Source: Micromonospora costi (GTDB taxonomy: Bacteria > Actinomycetota > Actinomycetes > Mycobacteriales > Micromonosporaceae). From it: DNA of 64,000 bases. The translations under genes were made by a program, and so were the position numbers. Numbering within the stretch: position 1 is the stretch's first letter; the number at the start of each line of letters is the position of its first letter. Below the pieces are notes generated by a model. It was not told the DNA's origin. It did not search any database and saw only the letters and a list, made by a program, of their open reading frames with translations. This document shows, one piece after another, positions 35,687-42,754 of this stretch. The stretch covers positions 682,001-746,000 of the forward strand of contig NZ_RBAN01000002.1 of NCBI RefSeq assembly GCF_003626655.1, in the 5' to 3' direction.

Positions 35687-37168
35687 ATGGCGCGGATCGT
35701 GGTCGTCGGCGCCGGCGTGGGCGGGTTGGCCACCGCCGCCCGGCTGGCCGCCATCGGGCACGAGGTGACCGTCTTCGAGCGGGCCGACACGGTCGGCGGC
35801 AAGCTGGGCCGCCACGTGCGCGACACCCCCGCCGGCGCATTCCACTTCGACACCGGGCCGAGCCTGCTCACACTCCCCGACGTCTTCACCGACCTGTTCG
35901 AGGCCACCGGGGCGAAGCTCGACGAGTACCTGGACCCCGTCCCGCTGGACCCGATCGTCCGGCACGTGTTCCCGGACGGGACGACCCTGGACTCCTGCGC
36001 CGACCCGGCCGAGTTCGCCGCCCGGATCGGCGCGGCGCTCGGTGACCGGGCGGCCGCCGACTGGCAGCGGCTGTGGCGCCGGGCCGCCCGGGTGTGGGCC
36101 GCCTCCTCCCGGGACGTGCTGCGCCGCCCCGTCGACTCGCCCCGGGACCTCGCCGCGCTGGCCTGGCGGCTCGGCGACCTGGCCGCCATCGCGCCCGGCC
36201 GCACGCTGCGCGGGCTCGGCCGCCGGCACCTCACCGACCCGCGGCTGCGGATGCTGCTCGACCGCTACGCCACCTACACGGGCGCCGACCCGCGGCGCGC
36301 CCCGGCCGCGCTGGCCGCCGTCCCGTACGCCGAACTGACGTACGGCGGCTGGTACCTGCGGGGCGGGCTGGCCACCCTCGCCGACGCGCTGCTGTCGCGC
36401 TGCCTGGACCTGGGCGTGGTCGTGCAGACCGGCGCCACGGTAACCCGCATCGACGCCGCGGGTGGCCGCGTCCACGGCGTACGCCTCGACGGCGCCGCCG
36501 TGCCGGTCCCGGCCGACGCGGTGGTGGCCAACTGCGACGCGCTCACCCTCTACCGGGACCTGCTGCCCAACCCGCGCCGGCTGGCTCGGCTCACCGACCG
36601 CAGCCTCGCCGGTTTCGTGCTGCTGCTCGGAGTGACCGGCTCCTCCGGGCTGGCCCACCACAGCGTGTTCTTCCCGGGCAACTACGACGCCGAGTTCGAC
36701 GCGGTCTTCGGCGACCCGGGCCGGGGCGTACGGGCCCGGCCGGCGCCCGACCCGACGGTCTTCGTCACGGTGGCCGACGACCCGCTGGTCCGGCCCGACG
36801 GGCACGAGGCGTGGTTCGTGCTGGTCAACGCGCCCCGGCAGGGCAACTCGACGGGCGCCGTGGACTGGCGCCGCCCGGGGCTCGCCGAGGCGTACGCCGA
36901 TCGGGTCCTCGACGTGCTCGCCGCGCGTGGCGTGGACGTACGCGACCGGCTGCTGTTCCGGGAGATCCGCACCCCGGCCGACCTGGACGCGGCGACCGGC
37001 GCGCCGGGCGGGGCGATCTACGGCACCGCGGGCGGCCTGCTCCGGCCGGCCAACCGTGGCCCGGTGCACGGGCTGTGGCTGGTCGGCGGCTCCAGCCACC
37101 CCGGCGGCGGCCTGCCGATGGTGACCCTCTCCGCCGAGATAGTCGCCACCGAGATCGGCCCCGCGTAG
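35687..37168 (+). CDS. crtD: Carotenoid desaturase (CrtD/CrtI family)
   Basis: The 493-residue FAD enzyme starts with the dinucleotide-binding motif RIVVVGAGVGGLATAARLAA. It continues with GGKLGRHV, FDTGPSLLTLPDVF, TYTGADPRRAPAALAAVPYAE and the C-terminal FAD motif GLWLVGGSSHPGGGLPMVTLSAE, all standard for phytoene-desaturase-type oxidoreductases. Beside CruF and a glycosyltransferase it most likely introduces the 3',4' double bond (CrtD role). A CrtI or CruO role is the alternative. RBS AGGAGG (35674-35679) overlaps the upstream stop. Confidence 0.82.
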   Translation: MARIVVVGAGVGGLATAARLAAIGHEVTVFERADTVGGKLGRHVRDTPAGAFHFDTGPSLLTLPDVFTDLFEATGAKLDEYLDPVPLDPIVRHVFPDGTTLDSCADPAEFAARIGAALGDRAAADWQRLWRRAARVWAASSRDVLRRPVDSPRDLAALAWRLGDLAAIAPGRTLRGLGRRHLTDPRLRMLLDRYATYTGADPRRAPAALAAVPYAELTYGGWYLRGGLATLADALLSRCLDLGVVVQTGATVTRIDAAGGRVHGVRLDGAAVPVPADAVVANCDALTLYRDLLPNPRRLARLTDRSLAGFVLLLGVTGSSGLAHHSVFFPGNYDAEFDAVFGDPGRGVRARPAPDPTVFVTVADDPLVRPDGHEAWFVLVNAPRQGNSTGAVDWRRPGLAEAYADRVLDVLAARGVDVRDRLLFREIRTPADLDAATGAPGGAIYGTAGGLLRPANRGPVHGLWLVGGSSHPGGGLPMVTLSAEIVATEIGPA

Positions 37169-37189
37169 CTCGCGGCACCCTCTCCTTCT

Positions 37190-37269
37190 CCCCGCGATCT
37201 TGCAGTTTCGGCCCCTGGATCGTGGCTTTTGGGGCGGTATGCCGGGGCAGAAGGTGCAAGATCGCGGGG
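37190..37269. repeat. GATC-type intergenic hairpin 2
   Basis: CCCCGCGATCTTGCA (37190-37204) pairs perfectly with 37255-37269, followed inward by a weaker GGCCCC/GGGGC-containing pairing. It sits between the convergent ends of crtD and the CDP-alcohol phosphatidyltransferase, 22 bases after the crtD stop. Architecture matches hairpins at 7.0, 41.8 and 45.7 kb. Confidence 0.8.
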
Positions 37270-37270
37270 G

Positions 37271-37960
37271 TTAGGGTGCTTCCAGGAGCGCACGGCGGAC
37301 GGCGGCCAGGAGTTGGCCCAGGCCGAAGCCGGCGAGCAGCACCCAGACGGCCGTCGCCATGGTGATGGTGCCGGCCGCGAGATCCGGATCGATCAGTCCG
37401 GCGAGCCCGGCCACCAGCAGCCCGCCCAGCGCCACCAGGACCCGGGTCGGGCGCTCCCCCACCGTCACCGCGCCGATCTCCCGCATGCCGGCGGAGACCG
37501 CCCGGGCGCGTACGTACTCGTGCAGCCAGGACAGCGCGCCGGCCGCGGCCGCCAGCGCGCCCGGCGCCCCGACCAACCAGAACGCCACCAGCCAGGCGGC
37601 CTCGCCGAGCCGGTCGGCCACCGAGTCGTAGACGTAACCGAGCCGCGTGCTGCGGCCAGTCACCACCGCCACCGCCCCGTCGACGCTGTCGGCCACGCCG
37701 GCGAGCAGCACGAACAGGGCACCGAGGAAGGGCCCGTCCTCCGGTCGTACGGCGAACACCGGCACGCAGACGCAGAGCAGCACGCCGACCACCGTCACCG
37801 CGGTCGGGCCGACCCGCAGCCGACCCAGCACGTACCCGACGTGGTACGCGAACCGCAGCCAGGCGCGCACCACGGGAGCGGCCGAGCGGGGGTCGAAACC
37901 TCCGTGCAGCCGCGCCCAGGCCGTGGCGTACTCGTCCCACTTCAGCTGTGTGCCCACCAC
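37271..37960 (-). CDS. CDP-alcohol phosphatidyltransferase-family membrane protein
   Basis: The 229-residue membrane protein has about six helices and the family signature near residues 90-115: DSVDGAVAVVTGRSTRLGYV followed by YDSVADR. The canonical form is DxxDGxxAR...GxxxDxxxD; here the Arg after the Ala is Val, while all four Asp positions are kept. These enzymes condense CDP-diacylglycerol (or another CDP-alcohol) with an acceptor alcohol. The acceptor is unknown. The gene stands alone on the minus strand. Confidence 0.8.
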   Translation of the reverse strand: MVGTQLKWDEYATAWARLHGGFDPRSAAPVVRAWLRFAYHVGYVLGRLRVGPTAVTVVGVLLCVCVPVFAVRPEDGPFLGALFVLLAGVADSVDGAVAVVTGRSTRLGYVYDSVADRLGEAAWLVAFWLVGAPGALAAAAGALSWLHEYVRARAVSAGMREIGAVTVGERPTRVLVALGGLLVAGLAGLIDPDLAAGTITMATAVWVLLAGFGLGQLLAAVRRALLEAP

Positions 37961-38001
37961 GGATCAACCGTCGCAGCCGGGCGCAGGTGTCGCGGGGACC
38001 T

Positions 38002-38919
38002 TCACATCCGCGCGTCCACCCGGAGGTTCTGCCAGACCTCACGGGTGGCCGTCGAGCGGTTGAGGGTGATGAAGTGGATGCCCGGCACGCCCTCGTCGAG
38101 CAGCCGGCCGCACATCTCGCTGGCCTGCTCGATGCCGAGCCGGCGTACCGCCTCGGGATCGTGCGCCACCCGCGCGAACCGCTCCGCGAGCGCGGGCGGG
38201 AACGGCGCCCCGGAGAGCTGGACGGACCGCTCGATGGTGCCCATCTGGGTCACCGGCATCACACCGGCGAGGATCGGGGTGTCGCAGCCGGAGGCGGCCA
38301 CCCGGTCCCGCAGTCGCAGGTAGTCCTCGGCGTCGAAGAACATCTGGGTGATCGCGAACTCGGCGCCGGCCCGGCACTTGCGGACGAAGTGCGCGGTGTC
38401 GGTGGCCACGTCCGGCGAGCGCGGGTGCTTGTACGGGAAGGCCGCGACGCCGACGCTGAAGTCACCGGCGTCGCGGATGAGGCGGACCAGCTCCTCGGCG
38501 TACAGCACGCCCTCGGGGTGGCGCACCCACTCGCCGCCCGGGTTGCCCGGCGGGTCGCCGCGCACCGCGAGCACGTTGCGCACCCCGACCCCGGCCAACC
38601 GGCCGATCACGTGCCGCAGCTCGGCCACGGAGTGGTTGACCGCGGTGAGGTGGGCCATCGGCAGCAGGGTGGTCTCGGTGGCGATCCGCTCGGTGACCGC
38701 GACGGTGGTGTCCCGGGTCGATCCCCCGGCGCCGTAGGTGATCGACACGAAGGACGGGCGCAGCGACTCCAGCTCCCGGATCGCCTGCCAGAGCAGGCGC
38801 TCGCCCTCCGGCGTCTTGGGCGGGAAGAACTCGAACGAGAAGGTCGGCTGCCGCTCACGGATCAGCTCCCCGATGGCCGGCTGGGGGTTGGGGAGGACCG
38901 AAGGGAGACCGAGCGCCAC
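38002..38919 (-). CDS. metF: 5,10-methylenetetrahydrofolate reductase
   Basis: MetF reduces methylene-THF to methyl-THF for methionine synthesis. The 305-residue TIM-barrel flavoprotein shows TFSFEFFPPKTPEGERLLWQ (catalytic Glu), VSITYGAGGSTRDTT, HLTAVNHSVAELR, LAVRGDPPGNP and FAITQMFFDAEDYLRL. The start is GTG 38919, with a TAGAGT box 6 bases upstream and no Shine-Dalgarno, so it is probably leaderless. Confidence 0.96.
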   Translation of the reverse strand: MALGLPSVLPNPQPAIGELIRERQPTFSFEFFPPKTPEGERLLWQAIRELESLRPSFVSITYGAGGSTRDTTVAVTERIATETTLLPMAHLTAVNHSVAELRHVIGRLAGVGVRNVLAVRGDPPGNPGGEWVRHPEGVLYAEELVRLIRDAGDFSVGVAAFPYKHPRSPDVATDTAHFVRKCRAGAEFAITQMFFDAEDYLRLRDRVAASGCDTPILAGVMPVTQMGTIERSVQLSGAPFPPALAERFARVAHDPEAVRRLGIEQASEMCGRLLDEGVPGIHFITLNRSTATREVWQNLRVDARM

Positions 38920-38925
38920 GTTCCG

Positions 38926-38931
38926 ACTCTA
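38926..38931 (-). promoter_or_regulatory. -10 box for leaderless metF
   Basis: TAGAGT on the minus strand is followed by CGGAAC and then the metF GTG. This spacing matches the leaderless pattern seen upstream of several genes here. Confidence 0.55.
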
Positions 38932-39183
38932 GCGGTCGTGACGCGCCGTCCCACGATCTTCCCATCCCGTGGCGGGCGGGTCGACCCGGTGGGGTGGGCC
39001 TCGGGCGTCGGTGTGCCCGGCCGCGCGGGAAAGCGTCGTACCCCCGGGATATCCATACGGAGCGCGGGTGGAGCCGGCCGTGGTGGTCCGGTCTCCGCGG
39101 GGGGTCCGCGCGGGGGTCACCACGTCAGCGTCGCCGTCCGGCCGGTCCGGCCGGCGCCGCACCCGTTCCCACCGGAGGGACCG

Positions 39184-40635
39184 ATGACCTCGACCCCGCC
39201 AGCCGGCCCGCGGCTGCTCGGGCCGCTGCTCACCCAGCTCCGGCTGGCCCGCGGCTGGAGCCAGCGGCGCCTCGCCGCCGAGCTGTGCGCCGCCGCCGGC
39301 GTGCCCACGCTCAGCCGGCACGAGGTGTCCCGCTGGGAACGGCAGGTACGGCTGCCGGGCGACTTCTGGCTGCGCTGGCTCGCGGCGGTCCTCGCCGCGC
39401 CGGTCGAGCTGCTGACGGACGCTGCGGCGCGGTCGCGGCGGCTCGCCCCGCCCTCCGCGGAACCGGCCGGGGGCGGTCGCTCCCGCGCGGCACTGCTCGC
39501 CCTGGCCCAGCGCTGGCTGGCCGATCCCCACGCCACCCTGCTGGTCGCCGGGCCGGGCCTCGCGGTCGCCCGACCCGACCCCGCCGGGCCGGGCTTCGGG
39601 GTCGCCGGGTCCGACCCGGCCGCCGGCCCCGGGCCGTCGGTCGCCATCGGGGGTACGCTCCGCGACCCCCGCCCCGGGCGACCCGTCGACCTGGCCGGGT
39701 TACGCCGCCTGGACGACCTCGTGGGCGGCGCCGACCTCGCCCCGCTCGGCGCGGCCGCGCTGGGCCGGGCGGCGCGCGCCCTGCCCCGGTCCGGCCGGAC
39801 CGGTCGCCGCCGGCTCCTGCCGCTGCTGGCCGAGTCGGCCCAGCTCGCCGGCTGGCTCGCCGCCGACGCGGGCGACCCGGCCGGCGGTCTCGACGCGTAC
39901 CGTCTCGGGCTGCGCGCCGCGGCGGCGGCCGGGGATCCGGCCCTCGGCGGGCACGTGCTCGGCTCGGCCAGCCACCTGCTCGCCGGGGCCGGCGACGCGG
40001 AGGGGGCGCTCGTGCTGGCCCGGACGGCGTACGCGGGCAGCCGCCGGTCGGCCAGCCCGGGCCTCCGCGCCCTGCTGCTGCACCGGGTGGCGCTCGCCGC
40101 CGCGCTCGGCGGCCGGCCGGACGCCGGCGCGCGGGCCCTCGACGCCGCCAAACGGGTCACCACGGCGCCCGACCCCCTGTGCGAGCCGCCATGGCTCTAC
40201 TGGCTCGACGGCGCGGAGCTGGCCGCGATGACCGGCCGGACACTCGTGGCGCTCGGGCGGCCACGGCGGGCCGAGGCGCTGCTGGGCGTGACCCGGGAGC
40301 CGGGCCGGCCCCGCCGCGCCGCGATCTACGGCGGCTGGCTGGCGCGCGGCTACCTCCAGCTCGGCGAGGTGGAACTCGCCTGCGAGGCGGCCGGCGCCGC
40401 GCTGGTCGACGCGGTCCGCGCGGGGTCGCCCCGGGCGGTGACCGAACTCACCGACGTACGCCGCCGGCTGGCCACCCACCGGCGGGTGCCCGCGGTACGG
40501 CGGCACGCGGCGCTGGTGGCGGCGGCCCGCCCGTACCTGCCCCGACCTCCCGCGTCCCCGGCCCGGAGGCGTCCACGGGATCGGGCCGGCCCTTCGGATA
40601 CCGGCGGGTACCAAATGCGCGACCCGACCGGCTAG
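39184..40635 (+). CDS. XRE-family transcriptional regulator with C-terminal helical repeats
   Basis: The 483-residue protein has an N-terminal helix-turn-helix of the Cro/CI type (LRLARGWSQRRLAAELC... TLSRHEVSRWERQVRLPGDF, about 19-59). A low-complexity Gly/Pro linker at about 120-155 carries DNA-level repeats. The Ala-rich helical C-terminus (about 210-460) looks like TPR-type repeats. Such regulators in actinobacteria often control development or metabolism; no target is evident. It sits between metF and the polyprenyl synthase and ends 9 bases before the latter. Confidence 0.78.
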   Translation: MTSTPPAGPRLLGPLLTQLRLARGWSQRRLAAELCAAAGVPTLSRHEVSRWERQVRLPGDFWLRWLAAVLAAPVELLTDAAARSRRLAPPSAEPAGGGRSRAALLALAQRWLADPHATLLVAGPGLAVARPDPAGPGFGVAGSDPAAGPGPSVAIGGTLRDPRPGRPVDLAGLRRLDDLVGGADLAPLGAAALGRAARALPRSGRTGRRRLLPLLAESAQLAGWLAADAGDPAGGLDAYRLGLRAAAAAGDPALGGHVLGSASHLLAGAGDAEGALVLARTAYAGSRRSASPGLRALLLHRVALAAALGGRPDAGARALDAAKRVTTAPDPLCEPPWLYWLDGAELAAMTGRTLVALGRPRRAEALLGVTREPGRPRRAAIYGGWLARGYLQLGEVELACEAAGAALVDAVRAGSPRAVTELTDVRRRLATHRRVPAVRRHAALVAAARPYLPRPPASPARRRPRDRAGPSDTGGYQMRDPTG

Positions 40636-40638
40636 CGT
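40633..40638 (+). promoter_or_regulatory. -10 box for leaderless polyprenyl synthase gene
   Basis: TAGCGT, overlapping the end of the XRE gene, lies 6 bases before the GTG of the polyprenyl synthase, consistent with a leaderless transcript. Confidence 0.55.
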
Positions 40639-40644
40639 TCTGGC

Positions 40645-41727
40645 GTGACTGACGCTGCTCCCGTCTCCCCGGTCGACCGCGCCGGCCTGCGCCAGAGGAT
40701 CGACAAGGCTCTCACCGAGTTCCTTGCCAACCAGCGGGTGTGGATGGCCGGTGTCGACGACGCGCTGGCCCCGCTCGCGGAGGCGATCGAGGCGTTCGTG
40801 CTGGGTGGCGGCAAGCGGCTCCGCCCCGCGTTCGCCTACTGGGGCTACCGGGGCGCCGGCGGGGTGGACAACGACCACGTGCTGGCCGCCCTGGCCGCAC
40901 TGGAACTGGTGCAGGCCAGCGCCCTGATCCACGACGACCTGATGGACCGCTCCGACACGCGGCGCGGCGAGCCGGCGGTGCACCGGCGGTTCGCCGCACG
41001 GCACCGCAGGTCCGGCTGGGGTGGTGACCCGGACGGCTTCGGCGACGCCGCGGCGATCCTGCTCGGCGATCTCTGCCTGGTCTGGTCCGACGAGCTGCTG
41101 CACTCCGCCGGGCTGGACCCGGGCACGGTCGCCCGGGCCCGTCCGGTCTTCGACGAGATGCGCACCGAGGTCACGGTCGGGCAGTACCTCGACGTCCTCA
41201 CCCAGGTGACCCGCGACACCTCGGTGGAGCGGGCCGGCAAGGTGGCCCGCTACAAGTCCGCGAAGTACACGGTCGAGCGGCCGCTGCTGCTCGGCGCCGC
41301 GCTGGCCGCCGCGCCGGCGGACGTCCGGGCGGCGTACTCGGCGTACGGGCTGCCGCTGGGCGAGGCGTTCCAGCTGCGCGACGACGTGCTGGGCGTGTTC
41401 GGCGACCCGGCCCAGACGGGCAAGCCGGCCGGGGACGACCTGCGCGAGGGCAAGCGCACCTATCTGGTGGCGGCGGCCCTGGAGGCGCTCGACGACGCCG
41501 GGCGCGAGGTGCTCCTCGCCGGTCTCGGCGACCCGGCGCTGGCCGAGGCGGGCGTGACCCGGATGCGCGAGCTGATCACCACAAGCGGAGCCCTCGCCCG
41601 TACGGAGCAGCGGATCGACACGCTGACCGACACGGCGCTGGCCGCGCTGGCCACCGTCGACCTCGACACCGAGGCTCACCAGGCGCTGGTCGACCTGGCC
41701 ATCGCCGCCACCCGCCGCACCGACTAA
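40645..41727 (+). CDS. Polyprenyl (geranylgeranyl) diphosphate synthase
   Basis: The 360-residue trans-prenyltransferase has the first Asp-rich motif in ALIHDDLMDRSDTRRGEPAVH (about 93-113) and the second in FQLRDDVLGVFGDPAQTGKPAGDD (about 246-270). It makes C20 or longer all-trans prenyl diphosphates. The locus position, metF then synthase then Rv2175c-like gene then PASTA kinase, parallels idsA2 of M. tuberculosis. It could supply GGPP for carotenoids or menaquinone side chains. Chain length cannot be fixed from inspection. Confidence 0.9.
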   Translation: MTDAAPVSPVDRAGLRQRIDKALTEFLANQRVWMAGVDDALAPLAEAIEAFVLGGGKRLRPAFAYWGYRGAGGVDNDHVLAALAALELVQASALIHDDLMDRSDTRRGEPAVHRRFAARHRRSGWGGDPDGFGDAAAILLGDLCLVWSDELLHSAGLDPGTVARARPVFDEMRTEVTVGQYLDVLTQVTRDTSVERAGKVARYKSAKYTVERPLLLGAALAAAPADVRAAYSAYGLPLGEAFQLRDDVLGVFGDPAQTGKPAGDDLREGKRTYLVAAALEALDDAGREVLLAGLGDPALAEAGVTRMRELITTSGALARTEQRIDTLTDTALAALATVDLDTEAHQALVDLAIAATRRTD

Positions 41728-41753
41728 CCCGGCGCCGCCCCACCCGGGTCCCC

Positions 41754-41812
41754 GCCCGCCCGGCCGGCCCGGCCCGCCCCGCCCCGCCCCGGCCCGGCCC
41801 GGCCCGGCCCGG
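41754..41812. repeat. G+C simple-sequence tract
   Basis: A run of CCCGG/CCCCG pentamers (including five GGCCC-type units at 41789-41812) made only of C and G abuts hairpin 3. Likely slippage-prone. Confidence 0.7.
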
Positions 41813-41872
41813 TGATCATGAAGTTATTGTCACGACACGCCGGTGCCGAGGGCAATAACTTCATGATCACCG
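41810..41872. repeat. GATC-type intergenic hairpin 3
   Basis: CGGTGATCATGAAGTTATTG (41810-41829) pairs perfectly with 41853-41872 around a 23-base loop. It lies between the convergent polyprenyl synthase and Rv2175c-like genes. The AT-rich stem is striking in such GC-rich DNA. Confidence 0.85.
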
Positions 41873-41915
41873 CGGAGAGAGCGGGGGCGGGGGCGGCAGG
41901 CGGGAGGTGCGGGGG

Positions 41916-42284
41916 TTAGAAGCCGAGGGCTTGGGCTCGGCGTTTGACCTCGCGGGCCTGGTCGCCGCCGAGTGCGGCCGCCGGGGTGCCGGGGAGGGTG
42001 TCGTCGGGCTCGTAGAGCCAGCGCAGGGCGGCCTCGTCGTCGTACCCGGCGTCCGCCAGCAGGTTCAGCACGCCGGGCAGGTGCTTGAGTACGGTGCGGT
42101 TGGCCACCAGGTCGGCCGGCACCCGGCGGACACCGTCGCGGCGGACCGCCAGCAGCTCCCGGTCGCGGATCATCTGGTGCACCTTGCTGATCGACACGTC
42201 GAGGCGCTCGGCGACGTCGGGCAGGGTCAGCCAGCCCGCCGCGTCGGCGGGCCCGGCCTGGTCGGCGGGTACGGATTCGGTCAC
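41916..42284 (-). CDS. Rv2175c-family helix-turn-helix DNA-binding protein
   Basis: The 122-residue protein has an N-terminal winged-helix/HTH (GWLTLPDVAERLDVSISKVHQMIRDRELLAV, about 17-48 in pieces) and the helical C-terminal Rv2175c domain (VLKHLPGVLNLLADAGYDDEAALRWLYEPDD). In M. tuberculosis Rv2175c binds DNA and is phosphorylated by the adjacent kinase PknL. Here too the kinase gene is the divergent neighbour. Start GTG 42284. Confidence 0.88.
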   Translation of the reverse strand: MTESVPADQAGPADAAGWLTLPDVAERLDVSISKVHQMIRDRELLAVRRDGVRRVPADLVANRTVLKHLPGVLNLLADAGYDDEAALRWLYEPDDTLPGTPAAALGGDQAREVKRRAQALGF

Positions 42285-42754
42285 CCGAACACCCTGCCAC
42301 GCGGTCACGCCGGCGAGCCACCGGCACCCCGGGACGCCGTCCACACGAGCGGGACCGGCACCGGCCCCGGACACGACCACACCATCGCCACAGCCAGCAC
42401 TCGGCCCGAGACGCCGCCGGCGCCGCCCACCCGACCGGACCAACGCGGGACACCGCCGACGCCGTCGACCCGACCGGGACCGGCACGGGCCCGGACACCG
42501 CCGACCCCGACCAGACCCGGCACGGGCCCGGACACCGCTGGCGCCGCCCACCCCGCCGGCACGGGCCCGGGACACCGCCGACGCCGGCGACCGACCCCGA
42601 CCAGAACCCCGTCCCCGACCACCCGGAACAGCACGTCCGGGCAGGTCAGGCGGGTGTTCGGCGGGTTGCCGAGCGCGGCGGGACGGGGTGTGTCGCCCTC
42701 CGGCTGTAGCATCCTGTTCAACCCTCACCCTCTGGACACATAGACTCCCTGCCG
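42285..42754. repeat. Degenerate 37-45 bp tandem repeats in the Rv2175c / kinase intergenic region
   Basis: The 470-base divergent gap contains four imperfect units centred on GCACGGGCCCGGACACCGCCGAC (starts of GACACCGC near 42449, 42494, 42531 and 42571). More diverged CACCGGC units flank them. I see no real coding frame. The kinase promoter elements lie at the right end. Confidence 0.6.
42741..42746 (+). promoter_or_regulatory. -10 box upstream of the PASTA kinase
   Basis: TAGACT ends 8 bases before the kinase ATG. No Shine-Dalgarno is visible, so transcription may start close to the start codon. Confidence 0.5.

Noticed and set aside
41754..41812. G+C pentamer run considered as a CRISPR-like or origin repeat
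   Set aside because: There are no unique spacers and no DnaA boxes; it is a simple-sequence tract.
42305..42743. Open frames across the Rv2175c / kinase gap considered as a small secreted or basic protein
   Set aside because: They consist only of translated repeat units, with no ribosome-binding site and no recognisable domain.
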